From an uncultured Alcaligenaceae bacterium (GTDB lineage: Bacteria > Pseudomonadota > Gammaproteobacteria > Burkholderiales > Burkholderiaceae_B): DNA of 42,203 bases. Shown piece by piece: positions 24,156-32,801 of the stretch. Numbering within the stretch: the first letter of the stretch is position 1; each line of letters starts with the position of its first letter. The stretch covers positions 1-42,203 of the forward strand of contig CALFXX010000106.1 in the NCBI GenBank assembly GCA_937952975.1. The letters are read 5' to 3'. The notes beneath the pieces were generated by a model, which was not told the origin of the DNA, searched no databases, and worked only from the letters and a program-made list of their open reading frames with translations. Position numbers and translations under genes: made by a program.

Positions 24156-25262
24156 CTATTCGGCATCTTGTTCTTTTAGCCAACGCTTAAGCCCAGCATC
24201 GTCACGCACGGTCAGCAAATCGCTTTTGATAGCGGTAATTTCTGAATGTAAGCGACGCTGCAAAGTGGCTAAGTGACGGCTTAACGAGGCCTCGTTCACG
24301 GTGGCTGCTGGTGACATGCCAAATTCGCTGATCGCATCAAGCTCGACGTCACGCAGTTCTCGCTGAATCGCTTGGGTGCGCTGTGCAATGATGCTTGTCA
24401 GCGCCACGATTTTGTCGTGTGCGAGGTTGCTTGCGATTTGTGTTTCAGTCAACTTGGCCTCAAGTTGCAGATGCAGCAAGGTCAGCAGATCCCCGCGACT
24501 ATAGGCGGTATTTGCATCGCTCATGAGCTGTGTCTTGCGAGCCCGTTCGATCGGGTCATTTTCACGATCAGGATGCACCGCGCTAGCGAGCTGGCGATAG
24601 ATTGTGCGCAGTGCGCCTTGGGCATTGGCCAATAACTGCTCAGCCTGCAGTTGACTCGCTGATTTTGTCTTTTGGTTTTTACGTTTTTCTTTTTGGCGCT
24701 CGCGCTGTTCGGCTTGTTTGCGCAGTTGTTCAAACTTAGCGTGCAACACATCGTCAACGGTTTCAAAGGGCTCGTCTTCTTCGAGTTCGCGACCCATGGT
24801 TTGTTCAAAATACGCCTGGGCTTCACGCGCCTGCGCTTGTTGGATATCGGCAAGCGATTCGTCGCTGTGTGCATCGTGCAGCGCACGCATATCGTGATGA
24901 CCAGCCAAGGCAAAATCAAGCGCGAGTTTGCAAATCAGCCGACGCATCAGTTTTTGATGTCTGGTCGGCAGTCCGCCTTTCTCCAAGCGTTGATCTAGCC
25001 AGATCACCATGCTCTTGCGAAGGGTTTCTTGGCGGCGCTGCAGCGGCTTGAGCGTGGTCTGATGCACCGTTCGGTGCTGGTCGACTAAGCTGCGCAGCCC
25101 TTTAATTTTGAGAGTCAGGCGTTCGGCTTGTTTAACTAGCTCGCTGAAATGCTCTTGTTCGGGAGACAGATCTTGAGAAGTTTGCGTCAGGGCAGGCGAG
25201 GTTTCGATGAATTGCGACAGTTTGAAGACGTCCAGATAATGGTGATTTCGTGAATAGCCAAG
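24156..25262 (-). CDS. J-domain protein in a long coiled-coil context
   Basis: About 368 residues, highly charged and mostly predicted helical. A J-domain-like segment is internal: IYRQLASAVHPDRENDP, with the HPD tripeptide near residue 231, then ARKTQLMSDANTAYSRGDLLTLL. It is preceded by a basic Gln/Lys-rich linker and followed by a second coiled-coil region. HPD is required for stimulating DnaK ATPase in J-proteins, so a DnaK co-chaperone role is plausible. The start is uncertain: no ATG is near, and I chose TTG 25262 because CAGG lies nine bases upstream; a TTG at 25286 inside the SDR gene is the alternative. It directly follows the SDR stop at 25267. Confidence 0.75.
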   Translation of the reverse strand, partial: LGYSRNHHYLDVFKLSQFIETSPALTQTSQDLSPEQEHFSELVKQAERLTLKIKGLRSLVDQHRTVHQTTLKPLQRRQETLRKSMVIWLDQRLEKGGLPTRHQKLMRRLICKLALDFALAGHHDMRALHDAHSDESLADIQQAQAREAQAYFEQTMGRELEEDEPFETVDDVLHAKFEQLRKQAEQRERQKEKRKNQKTKSASQLQAEQLLANAQGALRTIYRQLASAVHPDRENDPIERARKTQLMSDANTAYSRGDLLTLLHLQLEAKLTETQIASNLAHDKIVALTSIIAQRTQAIQRELRDVELDAISEFGMSPAATVNEASLSRHLATLQRRLHSEITAIKSDLLTVRDDAGLKRWLKEQDAE

Positions 25263-25266
25263 TATT

Positions 25267-26007
25267 TTAACCTGCTGCCGCCCCAACCGTCAGTCCGCCA
25301 CAGGTGTAAAGCACTTGACCCGTCATGAAACCCGTCTCGGGCGAGAGTAAAAAAGTGACGGCATTCGCGACATCTTCAGGTTTGCCGAGTCGTCGAACAG
25401 GAATTCTTGCCAGGAAATCGGTCATTTGCTGCGGTGAAAGGGGATTATTTTTTTTGTACATGTCGGTTTCTATTGGGCCTGGTGCCACCGCATTGACTGT
25501 AATGCCGCGGTTGCCTAGTTCAAGCGCCCAGGTTTTGGTCATGCCGATGACGCCACTTTTAGCCCCTGCATAAGCCGTACGTCTGAGCATTCCTAAGCTT
25601 GCCCGGCTGCTAATGTTCACCACGCGACCGAAGCCTTTTTTAGTCATTGAGGGCAGACAGGCCTGTAAGCACTGCATCGGCGCACGCATGTTGATCTGAA
25701 CGATTTCGTTAAATTCGCGAGAGTTCGTTTCTTCAAGCAGGCTGGTCGTGCTTTTGCCGGCATTATTAACGAGGTGATCGACAGAAAATTTTTGGGTAAT
25801 GAGCGCCAAGGCTTGAGCGGTGCTTGTTTCATCGGCTAAATCGGCAGTGTAAAAATCGCCTGGAAACTCTCCGTCGAAGGGCTTTCTGGCCAGGCCAATC
25901 ACATGCCCGCCCCGTTGCGCGATGCGTTGGGCGCAAGCCAGTCCAATCCCACGGCTTGCGCCAGTGATGAGTGTGACAGTGTTTTTAAAGATTGGCTCAA
26001 CCATCAT
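25267..26007 (-). CDS. SDR family oxidoreductase (TauD-Bug operon)
   Basis: A 246-residue classical SDR with TGASRGIG near residue 16, NNAG, the catalytic Ser (NISSRASLG) and YAGAK as YxxxK, and MTGQVLYTCGG at the C-terminus. It resembles FabG-type 3-oxoacyl reductases but is more likely a catabolic dehydrogenase. The ATG at 26007 overlaps the Bug receptor stop as ATGA and has GGAG five bases upstream; an ATG at 26046 lies inside the previous gene and is rejected. It ends the operon Bug, TauD-like, Bug, SDR, although the J-domain gene follows closely. It may reduce or oxidise the product of the dioxygenase. Confidence 0.88.
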   Translation of the reverse strand: MMVEPIFKNTVTLITGASRGIGLACAQRIAQRGGHVIGLARKPFDGEFPGDFYTADLADETSTAQALALITQKFSVDHLVNNAGKSTTSLLEETNSREFNEIVQINMRAPMQCLQACLPSMTKKGFGRVVNISSRASLGMLRRTAYAGAKSGVIGMTKTWALELGNRGITVNAVAPGPIETDMYKKNNPLSPQQMTDFLARIPVRRLGKPEDVANAVTFLLSPETGFMTGQVLYTCGGLTVGAAAG

Positions 26008-27026
26008 TGTGTCTCCGTGCCAGATTGCCGAACGACTGCGGACCATTTTTGAACTTCTTGACCGACAAAGACTGTGAAGGTGTCAACGGTGTTCGGAGCC
26101 GACGGCAAAGCGATGCCCGCATGTTCGTAGCTCGTTTTTGTTGCGTCAGTCGTCAAGGCTTTGGTGACACTTTGGTTCACGCGGTTCAGTACCGAGCGCT
26201 CAGTGGCTGAGGGGGCAAAGAGACCAAACCACGCCTGTACAGAAAAATCTGGTAGCCCAGACTCGGCCAGTGTCGGGATGTCTGTCGCAAACGACGAGCG
26301 TGTGGCGGTGGTGACGCCAAGCGCACGCAGTTTACCGGCGCGAACCTGTTGCAAAACTGAAGGCATATTGTCAAAGATTGAATTGACTTGTCCGCCCAAC
26401 AGATCGTTTAGCGCCAGACTGCTACCCTTGTAGGGAACGTGCAAAATATTCGTGTTTGTTTGTATTTTGAATAATTCACAAGACATATGAATCGCCGAGC
26501 CCGCACCTGATGAGGCGCAGGTGAGCTTGCCGGGATTCGCACGGGCATAGGCGATGTAGTCAGCCACCGTTTGGATCGGTAACGCAGGGTTGATCACAAG
26601 CATGTTGGGCACAGTTCCTAGCAGCGCGACGGCAGCCAAGTCTTTTTCTATGTCGTAGTTGAGCTTTTTGTACAGACTTTTGTTGATGGCGTTTGCTGTC
26701 GACCCAATATAAAAACGGGTGCCATTAGTCGGCCCATTGGCCACATACTCTGCACCAATATTGCTGTTTGCGCCAACCTTGTTTTCAACGATGACTGTTT
26801 GTCCAGTTTGCAGGGTGAGTTCTTTAGCAACAATACGCGCGATGATATCTGTGGTTCCACCTGGCGCATAACCGACCACAAACGTTAACGGCGGTTGAGT
26901 GCTGTTTGCTTGTGATTGTGCTTGCGCTTGAAAGGGTGAAAATATTAAAGATAGCGTTAGCGAAAAACAGAGGCGCGAGGCTGTTGTTCGTAAACTCGTT
27001 TTACTCGTGAAGGCAGCAGTGATCAT
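26004..27026 (-). CDS. Bug/TctC-family receptor (between TauD-like and SDR genes)
   Basis: A 340-residue receptor with an unusually long N-terminus before its signal peptide; cleavage is likely at QAQAQ. Motifs include FVVGYAPGGTTDIIARIVAKEL, VENKVGANSNIGAEYV, CASSGAGSAIHMSCELF and HVPYKGSSLALNDLLGGQV. Both ends overlap neighbouring genes by ATGA (27023-27026 with the dioxygenase and 26004-26007 with the SDR), so three genes are translationally coupled. This makes it a strong candidate to bind the substrate of the dioxygenase. Confidence 0.92.
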   Translation of the reverse strand: MITAAFTSKTSLRTTASRLCFSLTLSLIFSPFQAQAQSQANSTQPPLTFVVGYAPGGTTDIIARIVAKELTLQTGQTVIVENKVGANSNIGAEYVANGPTNGTRFYIGSTANAINKSLYKKLNYDIEKDLAAVALLGTVPNMLVINPALPIQTVADYIAYARANPGKLTCASSGAGSAIHMSCELFKIQTNTNILHVPYKGSSLALNDLLGGQVNSIFDNMPSVLQQVRAGKLRALGVTTATRSSFATDIPTLAESGLPDFSVQAWFGLFAPSATERSVLNRVNQSVTKALTTDATKTSYEHAGIALPSAPNTVDTFTVFVGQEVQKWSAVVRQSGTETQ

Positions 27027-27847
27027 TGCGGGATACTTCCTTGTACGGTAATGCGATGCATCTCACGACGGTGACCTGGATAGTCATTGATGGCATAGTG
27101 CATCGTGCACCTGTTATCCCAAAAAGCCATCGAGCCAGGCCCCCAGCGAAAACGACAAGTGAGCTCTGGCTTCGAACTTTGTTGATAAAGATATTGCAAC
27201 AGAGGTAAGCTTTCTTCGCGTGTCATCCCTTCAAAGCAATAGGTGAAAGGTTGGTTGACAAATAAAAGCTTGCGTCCGGTTTCTTCGTGCGTACGCACGA
27301 CGGGGTGCGAGGTATTGATCTTTCCGATGTCTTCACGCAGTTTTGTCGAGCGTGTGGCATTGCGCAATTGCGCGTTGGTGCTTAAAAAATCATTCGAATG
27401 GATCGCGCGCATGCCGGATAATTGCTCTTTTAAGGCATCCGACAGGCGGTCATAGGCCATGTAGAGGTTTGCAAAGAGTGTGTCGCCACCTAAGGGTGGT
27501 ATCTCGCGGGCGTAAAGGATCGATCCAAGAGGAGGGGTGGCCTGAAAGGTTTCATCCGTGTGCCAAGTGTCGCCGATGATGTCTTTGTCGGTACTTTCTT
27601 TGACGACAGGCATAATTTTTGGGTAGGCCTCGAGCGTTCGGTAAACCGGCGACCGACTAATTTCACCAAAACACTCAGCAAAATGAATCTGCTGCTCTGG
27701 GCTTAACTTTTGTTCGCGAAAGAAAATCACGAGGTTGTCGAGTAAGGCTTGGCGAATGTCGGCGATCAGAGTGGGCGTTAAGTCTTTATTCAGATCTACG
27801 CCTAACAACTCAGCACCAATATGGCCAGTCAGTTTACGAATTTGCAT
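27023..27847 (-). CDS. TauD/TfdA-family Fe(II)/2-oxoglutarate dioxygenase
   Basis: A 274-residue alpha-ketoglutarate-dependent dioxygenase. The iron-binding HxD is in DTWHTDETF, the distal His is in WDNRCTMHYAIND, and the 2-oxoglutarate-binding Arg lies in the HRREMHRITV segment. The length suits TauD, TfdA and related enzymes. They hydroxylate next to sulfonate, ether, amine or sulfate-ester groups, causing cleavage and often releasing sulfite, sulfate or an aldehyde. AAGAGA precedes the ATG. It lies between two Bug receptors and before an SDR. Residues that distinguish taurine from other substrates cannot be assigned by eye, so I give no gene symbol. Confidence 0.9.
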   Translation of the reverse strand: MQIRKLTGHIGAELLGVDLNKDLTPTLIADIRQALLDNLVIFFREQKLSPEQQIHFAECFGEISRSPVYRTLEAYPKIMPVVKESTDKDIIGDTWHTDETFQATPPLGSILYAREIPPLGGDTLFANLYMAYDRLSDALKEQLSGMRAIHSNDFLSTNAQLRNATRSTKLREDIGKINTSHPVVRTHEETGRKLLFVNQPFTYCFEGMTREESLPLLQYLYQQSSKPELTCRFRWGPGSMAFWDNRCTMHYAINDYPGHRREMHRITVQGSIPQ

Positions 27848-27870
27848 AGCAGTCTCTTTCTGTTTTAGTT

Positions 27871-28851
27871 TTAGTTCTTCTGGTCCATGAAAATAATGAG
27901 TTCCCTAAAAATTCTGGTGTACTCGTTCATTTCATCATCCATCCCTTTGGGGCCTTTAACATCCAGTACTAAGCCATGTTGTTCAGCAAATTTTGCAAAC
28001 TCTGGACTGTTGCCGATCGCAATGGATGTTGCGATGAGTTTCTCTTTGATGTCGGCTGGTAGCCCCTTGGGGGCCAAAATCCCGTATGAAGCAGGCAAGG
28101 TGACGTTGTAGCCAGCCTGAACGACAGAGGTCGCATCAGGAAAGGCAAAATATTTCTCTTTTGTGAACGCTGCGATCACGCGAATCTTGCCAGCCTGTAC
28201 GTGGGGGAGCATGGTGGGTGCGTAGCCCGTGCTGGCTTCAACGCGGCCACCGAGCAGTGCAACAAGGGCTTCACCACCGCCGCCCGTGAAAGGTATGGTC
28301 GCGATTTTGACCTTCGCGATTTTGTTTAACTCTTGAATCGCCAAATCGGGTGTTGTTCTAAAACCAGAGACTGCAGTGCGTACTTTGCCAGGATTCTTGC
28401 GCGCGGCCTCCATGAAGTCTTCAAAGGTTTTGATCGGCGAATCAGCGCGCACGGCGATGATTGCTGGTAAATCAACAAGTTTGACGATAGATTGATAGTC
28501 TTCGGGGCCTTTCCAGGCGATTGATTTATTCACTAACGGTTGATATGACAGCACGCTGTTCGAGGTCAGACCAAGCGTATAGCCATCAGGCTTAGCCCGA
28601 ATAACCGCTGCCGTGCCGATTGTGGCCGAGCCGCCCGGCTTGTTTTCAACGCTGACATTGACTTTGAGCGCTTGCTCGAGTTGGCTCGCAAATTGGCGCG
28701 AAATCGGGTCGGTCGAGCCGCCGGGACCATAGGGCACAATAAAACTGATATCCCTGTTTGGATAGGTCTGTGCCAGGGCCTGATTAAGAAGCAGGGTGCC
28801 GACTAGCCCTAAGAAGGTCAATATCTTGTGGTGACTGAGGCGTGCAAACAT
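27871..28851 (-). CDS. Bug/TctC-family receptor, first gene of the TauD-like operon
   Basis: A 326-residue receptor; the signal peptide ends LLLNQALAQ-TYP. It has FIVPYGPGGSTDPISRQFASQL, VENKPGGSATIGTAAV and KPDGYTLGL, but the later loop is TIPFTGGGGEALVALLGGRV instead of the HVPYKG form. This puts it in a different Bug subgroup from the second receptor in the same operon. AGGTAACAG precedes the ATG. It is separated from the dioxygenase by 23 bases. It diverges from another Bug gene at 29006 across about 150 bases that contain a minus-strand TATAAT (28898-28903). Confidence 0.92.
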   Translation of the reverse strand: MFARLSHHKILTFLGLVGTLLLNQALAQTYPNRDISFIVPYGPGGSTDPISRQFASQLEQALKVNVSVENKPGGSATIGTAAVIRAKPDGYTLGLTSNSVLSYQPLVNKSIAWKGPEDYQSIVKLVDLPAIIAVRADSPIKTFEDFMEAARKNPGKVRTAVSGFRTTPDLAIQELNKIAKVKIATIPFTGGGGEALVALLGGRVEASTGYAPTMLPHVQAGKIRVIAAFTKEKYFAFPDATSVVQAGYNVTLPASYGILAPKGLPADIKEKLIATSIAIGNSPEFAKFAEQHGLVLDVKGPKGMDDEMNEYTRIFRELIIFMDQKN

Positions 28852-29005
28852 GTCTGTTACCTATAGGTTTCTTGCGACTGCGCTAAACTGACAAAAAATT
28901 ATATTTAAAAAGCCGCGCAAGTTTGTTTAAGCAATATAGCCCGAGTCGCCTTGCTTGACCCGAGAGCTGTTTACTTAAGCTAGCGTGGCATGGGGACGAG
29001 ACTAC

Positions 29006-30001
29006 ATGTTTTTACAAAATGGCGTTCAAGCGCTGAAACGGCTATTGGTGTGCCTGAGTATGGCGCTGGTACTGACGGGCTTGTGTCAGGCAGCAGAGTG
29101 GGTGCCCGAGCGACAGTTACGTATTATTTCGGCGTATTCTGCCGGTGGGACCAACGATCTGCTTTCGCGCTTGATGGCGCAAAAACTGACTGAACGGCTC
29201 GGCAAACCTGTTGTGGTTGAAAACCGGGCGGGTGCGAATGGGATTATTGCTTCAGACTACGTCGCGAAGTCTGCGCCCGATGGCTACACCATGGTCATGG
29301 GCAGTTCAGCCACTCATGGCATCAATCCAAATATCTATGCCAAGCTTTCGTACGATGCTCAAAACGATTTCACGCCTGTTGGTTTGATCGCCACCGTTCC
29401 GCTGTTGCTGGTGGTTGCGCCTAACCTGGCGGTTAATTCTTTGACCGACTTGGTCGCTCTCGCAAAGTCCAAGCCCGGCACGCTAAGCTTTGCTTCATCA
29501 GGTACTGGGTCATCGCCTCATCTTGCCGGCGAACTCTTTAAAAGTGTGGCTGGCATTGAGCTCACCCATGTTCCGTATAAGGGCGATGGCCCAGCCGTGA
29601 TTGATGTTCAGGGCGGGCAGGTCAGTATGTTTTTTGCCAATATCCCTTCGGCGCTGCCCGCTGCGCAGGCGGGTCGGCTCAAAGCGCTGGCCATGACAGG
29701 TGCGGTACGTACGCCGGCAGCACCCGATATTCCAACGATGCAACAAGCAGGTGTAGCGGGAGTCGAGATCAGTGCATGGTTTGGCTTGTTTGCACCCGCC
29801 AAGTTACCTAATGATGTTTTGACCCGTTTAAATCAAGAGCTCAACGTTGTGCTCGGTCTGTCAGACGTACAGGCACGCATTCGCGAGCTAGGTGCTGAAC
29901 CCGTTGCCCCAGCGACACCCGAAACCTTTCAGTCATTCGTTAAAAGCGAATTAGCAAAGTTTGCAGGCGTTACAAAAAAGGCTGGTATCACAGCTCAGTA
30001 A
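29006..30001 (+). CDS. Bug/TctC-family receptor (with MmgE/PrpD gene)
   Basis: A 331-residue receptor with a signal peptide ending LCQAAEW. It contains IISAYSAGGTNDLLSRLMAQKL, VENRAGANGIIASDYV, SAPDGYTMVMG, FASSGTGSSPHLAGELF and HVPYKGDGPAVIDVQGGQV. ATG 29006 is preferred, with GGGGACGAG upstream; a GTG at 28985 would add seven residues. The next gene, 92 bases downstream, encodes an MmgE/PrpD-family protein, suggesting a branched or tricarboxylic acid ligand. No TctA/TctB genes accompany it. Confidence 0.9.
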   Translation: MFLQNGVQALKRLLVCLSMALVLTGLCQAAEWVPERQLRIISAYSAGGTNDLLSRLMAQKLTERLGKPVVVENRAGANGIIASDYVAKSAPDGYTMVMGSSATHGINPNIYAKLSYDAQNDFTPVGLIATVPLLLVVAPNLAVNSLTDLVALAKSKPGTLSFASSGTGSSPHLAGELFKSVAGIELTHVPYKGDGPAVIDVQGGQVSMFFANIPSALPAAQAGRLKALAMTGAVRTPAAPDIPTMQQAGVAGVEISAWFGLFAPAKLPNDVLTRLNQELNVVLGLSDVQARIRELGAEPVAPATPETFQSFVKSELAKFAGVTKKAGITAQ

Positions 30002-30093
30002 ATTGCAGCGACATCGCTGAATGATCGACGGATGCGGATTCTGTGAGTTTGACTCCGCGAATACAAACAATTTTATTTTTCAGAGATTTTTAT

Positions 30094-31482
30094 ATGACTC
30101 AAACAGCCAGTGAAAAAATTGCTTCTTTCGTTGTCAATTTTGATCCATCAAACATTACACCTGCTAGCCGACATGTTGCAGTGCGTGCGCTGTTTGATAC
30201 GGTCGTGTGTGCCGTTGCGGGTGTACAAGAACCTGCTTCGCAATTAAGCCTTCAGTATGCTCAGGGTCAAACGGGTCCGCACATGGCAACAGTTTGGGCG
30301 ACAGGTCAAAAGCTCTCGCTTGAGATGGCCGCTTTGGTAAACGGGACGATGGGCCATGCGTTAGATTTTGACGATGTGTCATCCCCCTTACGTGGTCATC
30401 CAACGGTGGCGATTTTGCCGGCCGTGATTGCCTTGGGCGAGACCTTGCAAGCGCAAGGGCGCGACATCATCAACGCCTACATTGTTGGGTTTGAGGTGAC
30501 CTTACGCTTAGCGCGGGCGATCGTGGATGAACAATACGCCAAGGGCTGGCACTCAACAGCCTCGATTGCAACGTTCGGTGCAACGGTTGCTTGTGCGCAT
30601 TTGTTAAAGCTCACTCATGCTCAAATCGTGAACGCCCTGGGAATCACGGTTTCTCAGATCGCAGGCACGCGTCAAAACTTTGGCACGATGTCTAAGCCGT
30701 TTCAAGCTGGGCAAGCCAATGCCGTAGCGCTGCGTGCAGTGATGCTCGCGAAGGTCGGGTTTGACGCTTCAGCGAAGGCCTTGGATGGAGATCAGGGTTA
30801 CACGACGCTGTATGCCGATAAGATGGATCTGCATGCAGAACTTGATCAACTGGGTAGCGTGCCGCTTGAAATCGAGCGCAGTGGCATTGAAGTCAAAAAA
30901 TATCCCTTGTGTTATGCCACGCATCGCACAATTGATGGCTTGCTTGATATGCTTAAAGACACTCCGTTTAAGTTTGAGCAGCTTGATCACGTTGAGATTC
31001 AAACTAATTACCGTGCCACAGTGCCGCTTATCCACAGTCGGCCGCAAACAGGTTTAGAGGGTAAGTTCAGTATGCAGTATGCAGTGACTGCGGCGCTTCA
31101 TGATGGCGAGGTTGTACTCAAAACTTTTGAAGATTCGGCCGTGCAGCGTGCTGCGATTCAGGCCTTTTTGCCTAAAGTGATCGTCACCGAAGGAGCACCG
31201 CCTTTGTATCCTCGCTGGGCAGAACTCACCGTCCATTTAAAAGACGGTACGGTGCTGACTCGTCGTGTTGAAAAATTGCGTGGTAGCAAAGAGCATCCGC
31301 TCACAGATGAAGAGCTGATTGTTAAAGGCGCAGACTGCTGTAGTTTTGGCAATTTGAATATTTCGGCGGCAGCGTTGGCACAAACGTGCTTTACGCTTGA
31401 TCAGCACCCCTTGAGCGTATTGCTGCAATCGCTGACGACTGCAGCTTTGACGTCGACTTCTAACGCAAAAAAAGCAGCCTGA
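30094..31482 (+). CDS. MmgE/PrpD-family protein
   Basis: A 462-residue protein of the family that includes 2-methylcitrate dehydratase PrpD and cis-aconitate decarboxylase. The family hallmark GTMGHALDFDDVSS is near residue 85, followed by GHPTVAILPAV and KGWHSTASIATFGATVACA, and later KKYPLCYATHRTIDG. ATG 30094 is chosen over GTG 30043 because the upstream extension is not family-like. No PrpB, PrpC or AcnD-like genes are adjacent, so a propionate role is not supported. It follows a Bug receptor on the same strand. It probably dehydrates, decarboxylates or isomerises a substituted di- or tricarboxylate. Confidence 0.9.
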   Translation: MTQTASEKIASFVVNFDPSNITPASRHVAVRALFDTVVCAVAGVQEPASQLSLQYAQGQTGPHMATVWATGQKLSLEMAALVNGTMGHALDFDDVSSPLRGHPTVAILPAVIALGETLQAQGRDIINAYIVGFEVTLRLARAIVDEQYAKGWHSTASIATFGATVACAHLLKLTHAQIVNALGITVSQIAGTRQNFGTMSKPFQAGQANAVALRAVMLAKVGFDASAKALDGDQGYTTLYADKMDLHAELDQLGSVPLEIERSGIEVKKYPLCYATHRTIDGLLDMLKDTPFKFEQLDHVEIQTNYRATVPLIHSRPQTGLEGKFSMQYAVTAALHDGEVVLKTFEDSAVQRAAIQAFLPKVIVTEGAPPLYPRWAELTVHLKDGTVLTRRVEKLRGSKEHPLTDEELIVKGADCCSFGNLNISAAALAQTCFTLDQHPLSVLLQSLTTAALTSTSNAKKAA

Positions 31483-31510
31483 TTTATATTCACGCTTGCT
31501 TTTAAAGATT

Positions 31511-31536
31511 GGTTTGAGGCGCACGCGTCTCGAACC
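31511..31536. terminator. Hairpin between convergent PrpD-like and Bug genes
   Basis: GGTTTGAGGCG (31511-31521) pairs with CGTCTCGAACC (31526-31536), eleven pairs with two G-U, and a four-base loop. It sits between the stops at 31482 and 31549. Neither side has a long T-run, so it may be a weak bidirectional terminator. Confidence 0.5.
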
Positions 31537-31548
31537 AGTTGCGATCTC

Positions 31549-32544
31549 TTATAACGGCCCGAGTTTTTCAATCAAAGATCTCCATTTGGGAATCTCTGTT
31601 GCTATGACGTTTGAAAATTCTGCAATCGTGCTCGCTTGTGGCTCGGCGCCGCTGCTCACAAGCTTGTCTTTGACTTCTTGTGTGGCCATGATCTGAGTGA
31701 TTTCGTTGTTAAGACGCTTAATGACATCGCTTGAAGTATGTGCGGGTGCGAGCAACCCAAACCACGCCACCATATCAAAACCTGGCAGGCCAGATTCGGC
31801 CACCGTCGGGATGTTTGGATAGGCGCCCACGCGTTGTGCACTACCCATCGCTAAAACGCGCAGCTGGCCCGATTGCACAAACGGCATTGCCCCAGGGATT
31901 TGTTCAAACATGAGATCAACCTGCCCACCAATTAAATCTGTGACGGCAGGTGCACTACCTTTGTACGGTACGTGTTTGATATCAACGCCCGCCATGAGTT
32001 TGAATAGCTCGCCTGACAAGTGGGGCGTAGCACCCGAACCCGTTGAGGCAAAGTTCAGTTTGCCTGGGTTGGCCTTTGCTAAGGCGATCAACTCTGCAAC
32101 GCTTGTCGTTGCAAGCTTTGGGTTGACGACCAGCATGGTTGGTACCGTGGCAACAATTGAAATGGGTGCGAAGTCGCGCACAGAATCGTAATTCGGCTTT
32201 GGCGATAGCGACTGACTAATCGTGATGGGGCCTGTTGCCCCTAACAAAAGTGTGTAACCGTCGGGTGCAGCCTTGGCGACAAAATCAGAACCAATTGCGC
32301 CACCCGCACCGGCCTTGTTCTCAACTTGCACCGTTTGTTTCAAGGCAATCGTGAGTTTTGCAGCCAGTAGTCGGGCCACAATATCGGTGGTCCCCGCTGG
32401 TGGATAGGGCACGATCACCCGGATAGGCCGAGACGGGTAGGTCGTGGCTTGTCCATAACTCGCAACCGGAAAACAACAGGCCGCGATCAGACTTGCAAGA
32501 CCGAGTGTAAGAGGTGACATTGAAAACACTTTCAAATAGCGCAC
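31549..32544 (-). CDS. Bug/TctC-family receptor, monocistronic
   Basis: A 331-residue receptor. The start is GTG 32544, supported by AAGGCGG upstream; an ATG at 32520 is the alternative. The signal peptide ends SYGQA. Motifs are VIVPYPPAGTTDIVARLL, VENKAGAGGAIGSDFV, AAPDGYTLLLG, FASTGSGATPHLSGELF and HVPYKGSAPAVTDLIGGQV. It is flanked by a convergent PrpD-like gene and a divergent Liv operon and has no same-strand partner in the window. The ligand is unknown. It resembles the 29006 receptor in the middle segments, suggesting relatedness within the expansion. Confidence 0.92.
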   Translation of the reverse strand: MRYLKVFSMSPLTLGLASLIAACCFPVASYGQATTYPSRPIRVIVPYPPAGTTDIVARLLAAKLTIALKQTVQVENKAGAGGAIGSDFVAKAAPDGYTLLLGATGPITISQSLSPKPNYDSVRDFAPISIVATVPTMLVVNPKLATTSVAELIALAKANPGKLNFASTGSGATPHLSGELFKLMAGVDIKHVPYKGSAPAVTDLIGGQVDLMFEQIPGAMPFVQSGQLRVLAMGSAQRVGAYPNIPTVAESGLPGFDMVAWFGLLAPAHTSSDVIKRLNNEITQIMATQEVKDKLVSSGAEPQASTIAEFSNVIATEIPKWRSLIEKLGPL

Positions 32545-32611
32545 GGTGACCGCCTTGCATGAACGCGAGTAATGTTCATTCCACGATAGCAGAATTGCGT
32601 CATCAGGGAAA

Positions 32612-32637
32612 ACGCTTAAGAGAAAACCCGTAAGCGT
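32612..32637. repeat. Inverted repeat upstream of the Liv operon
   Basis: ACGCTTA (32612-32618) and TAAGCGT (32631-32637) form a seven-base inverted repeat with a twelve-base gap. It lies just upstream of the candidate promoter for the Liv operon and could bind a regulator. The rest of the 257-base gap shows no other clear structure. Confidence 0.35.
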
Positions 32638-32645
32638 AAATCCGT

Positions 32646-32674
32646 TTGACCAATATCAATTTCCAACGTACTTT
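32646..32674 (+). promoter_or_regulatory. Candidate promoter of the Liv-type operon
   Basis: TTGACC (32646-32651), a 17-base spacer and TACTTT (32669-32674) resemble sigma-70 elements. It is about 130 bases before the first gene, leaving a moderately long leader. Confidence 0.4.
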
Positions 32675-32801
32675 CACACCTACGAATAAATAATCAAAAA
32701 GGGGTTTTAGGCACCGCGTGCAGCACGGCAAGAGTGGCTGTGCAAGACATGAGGGCTTAAGAATCTCTGACCATATTTCGATTTAGTCTTGGAGAACAGA
32801 T

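Noticed and set aside
28955..28984. Plus-strand promoter before the Bug gene at 29006
   Set aside because: TTGACC at 28955 has no acceptable -10 element at the right distance.
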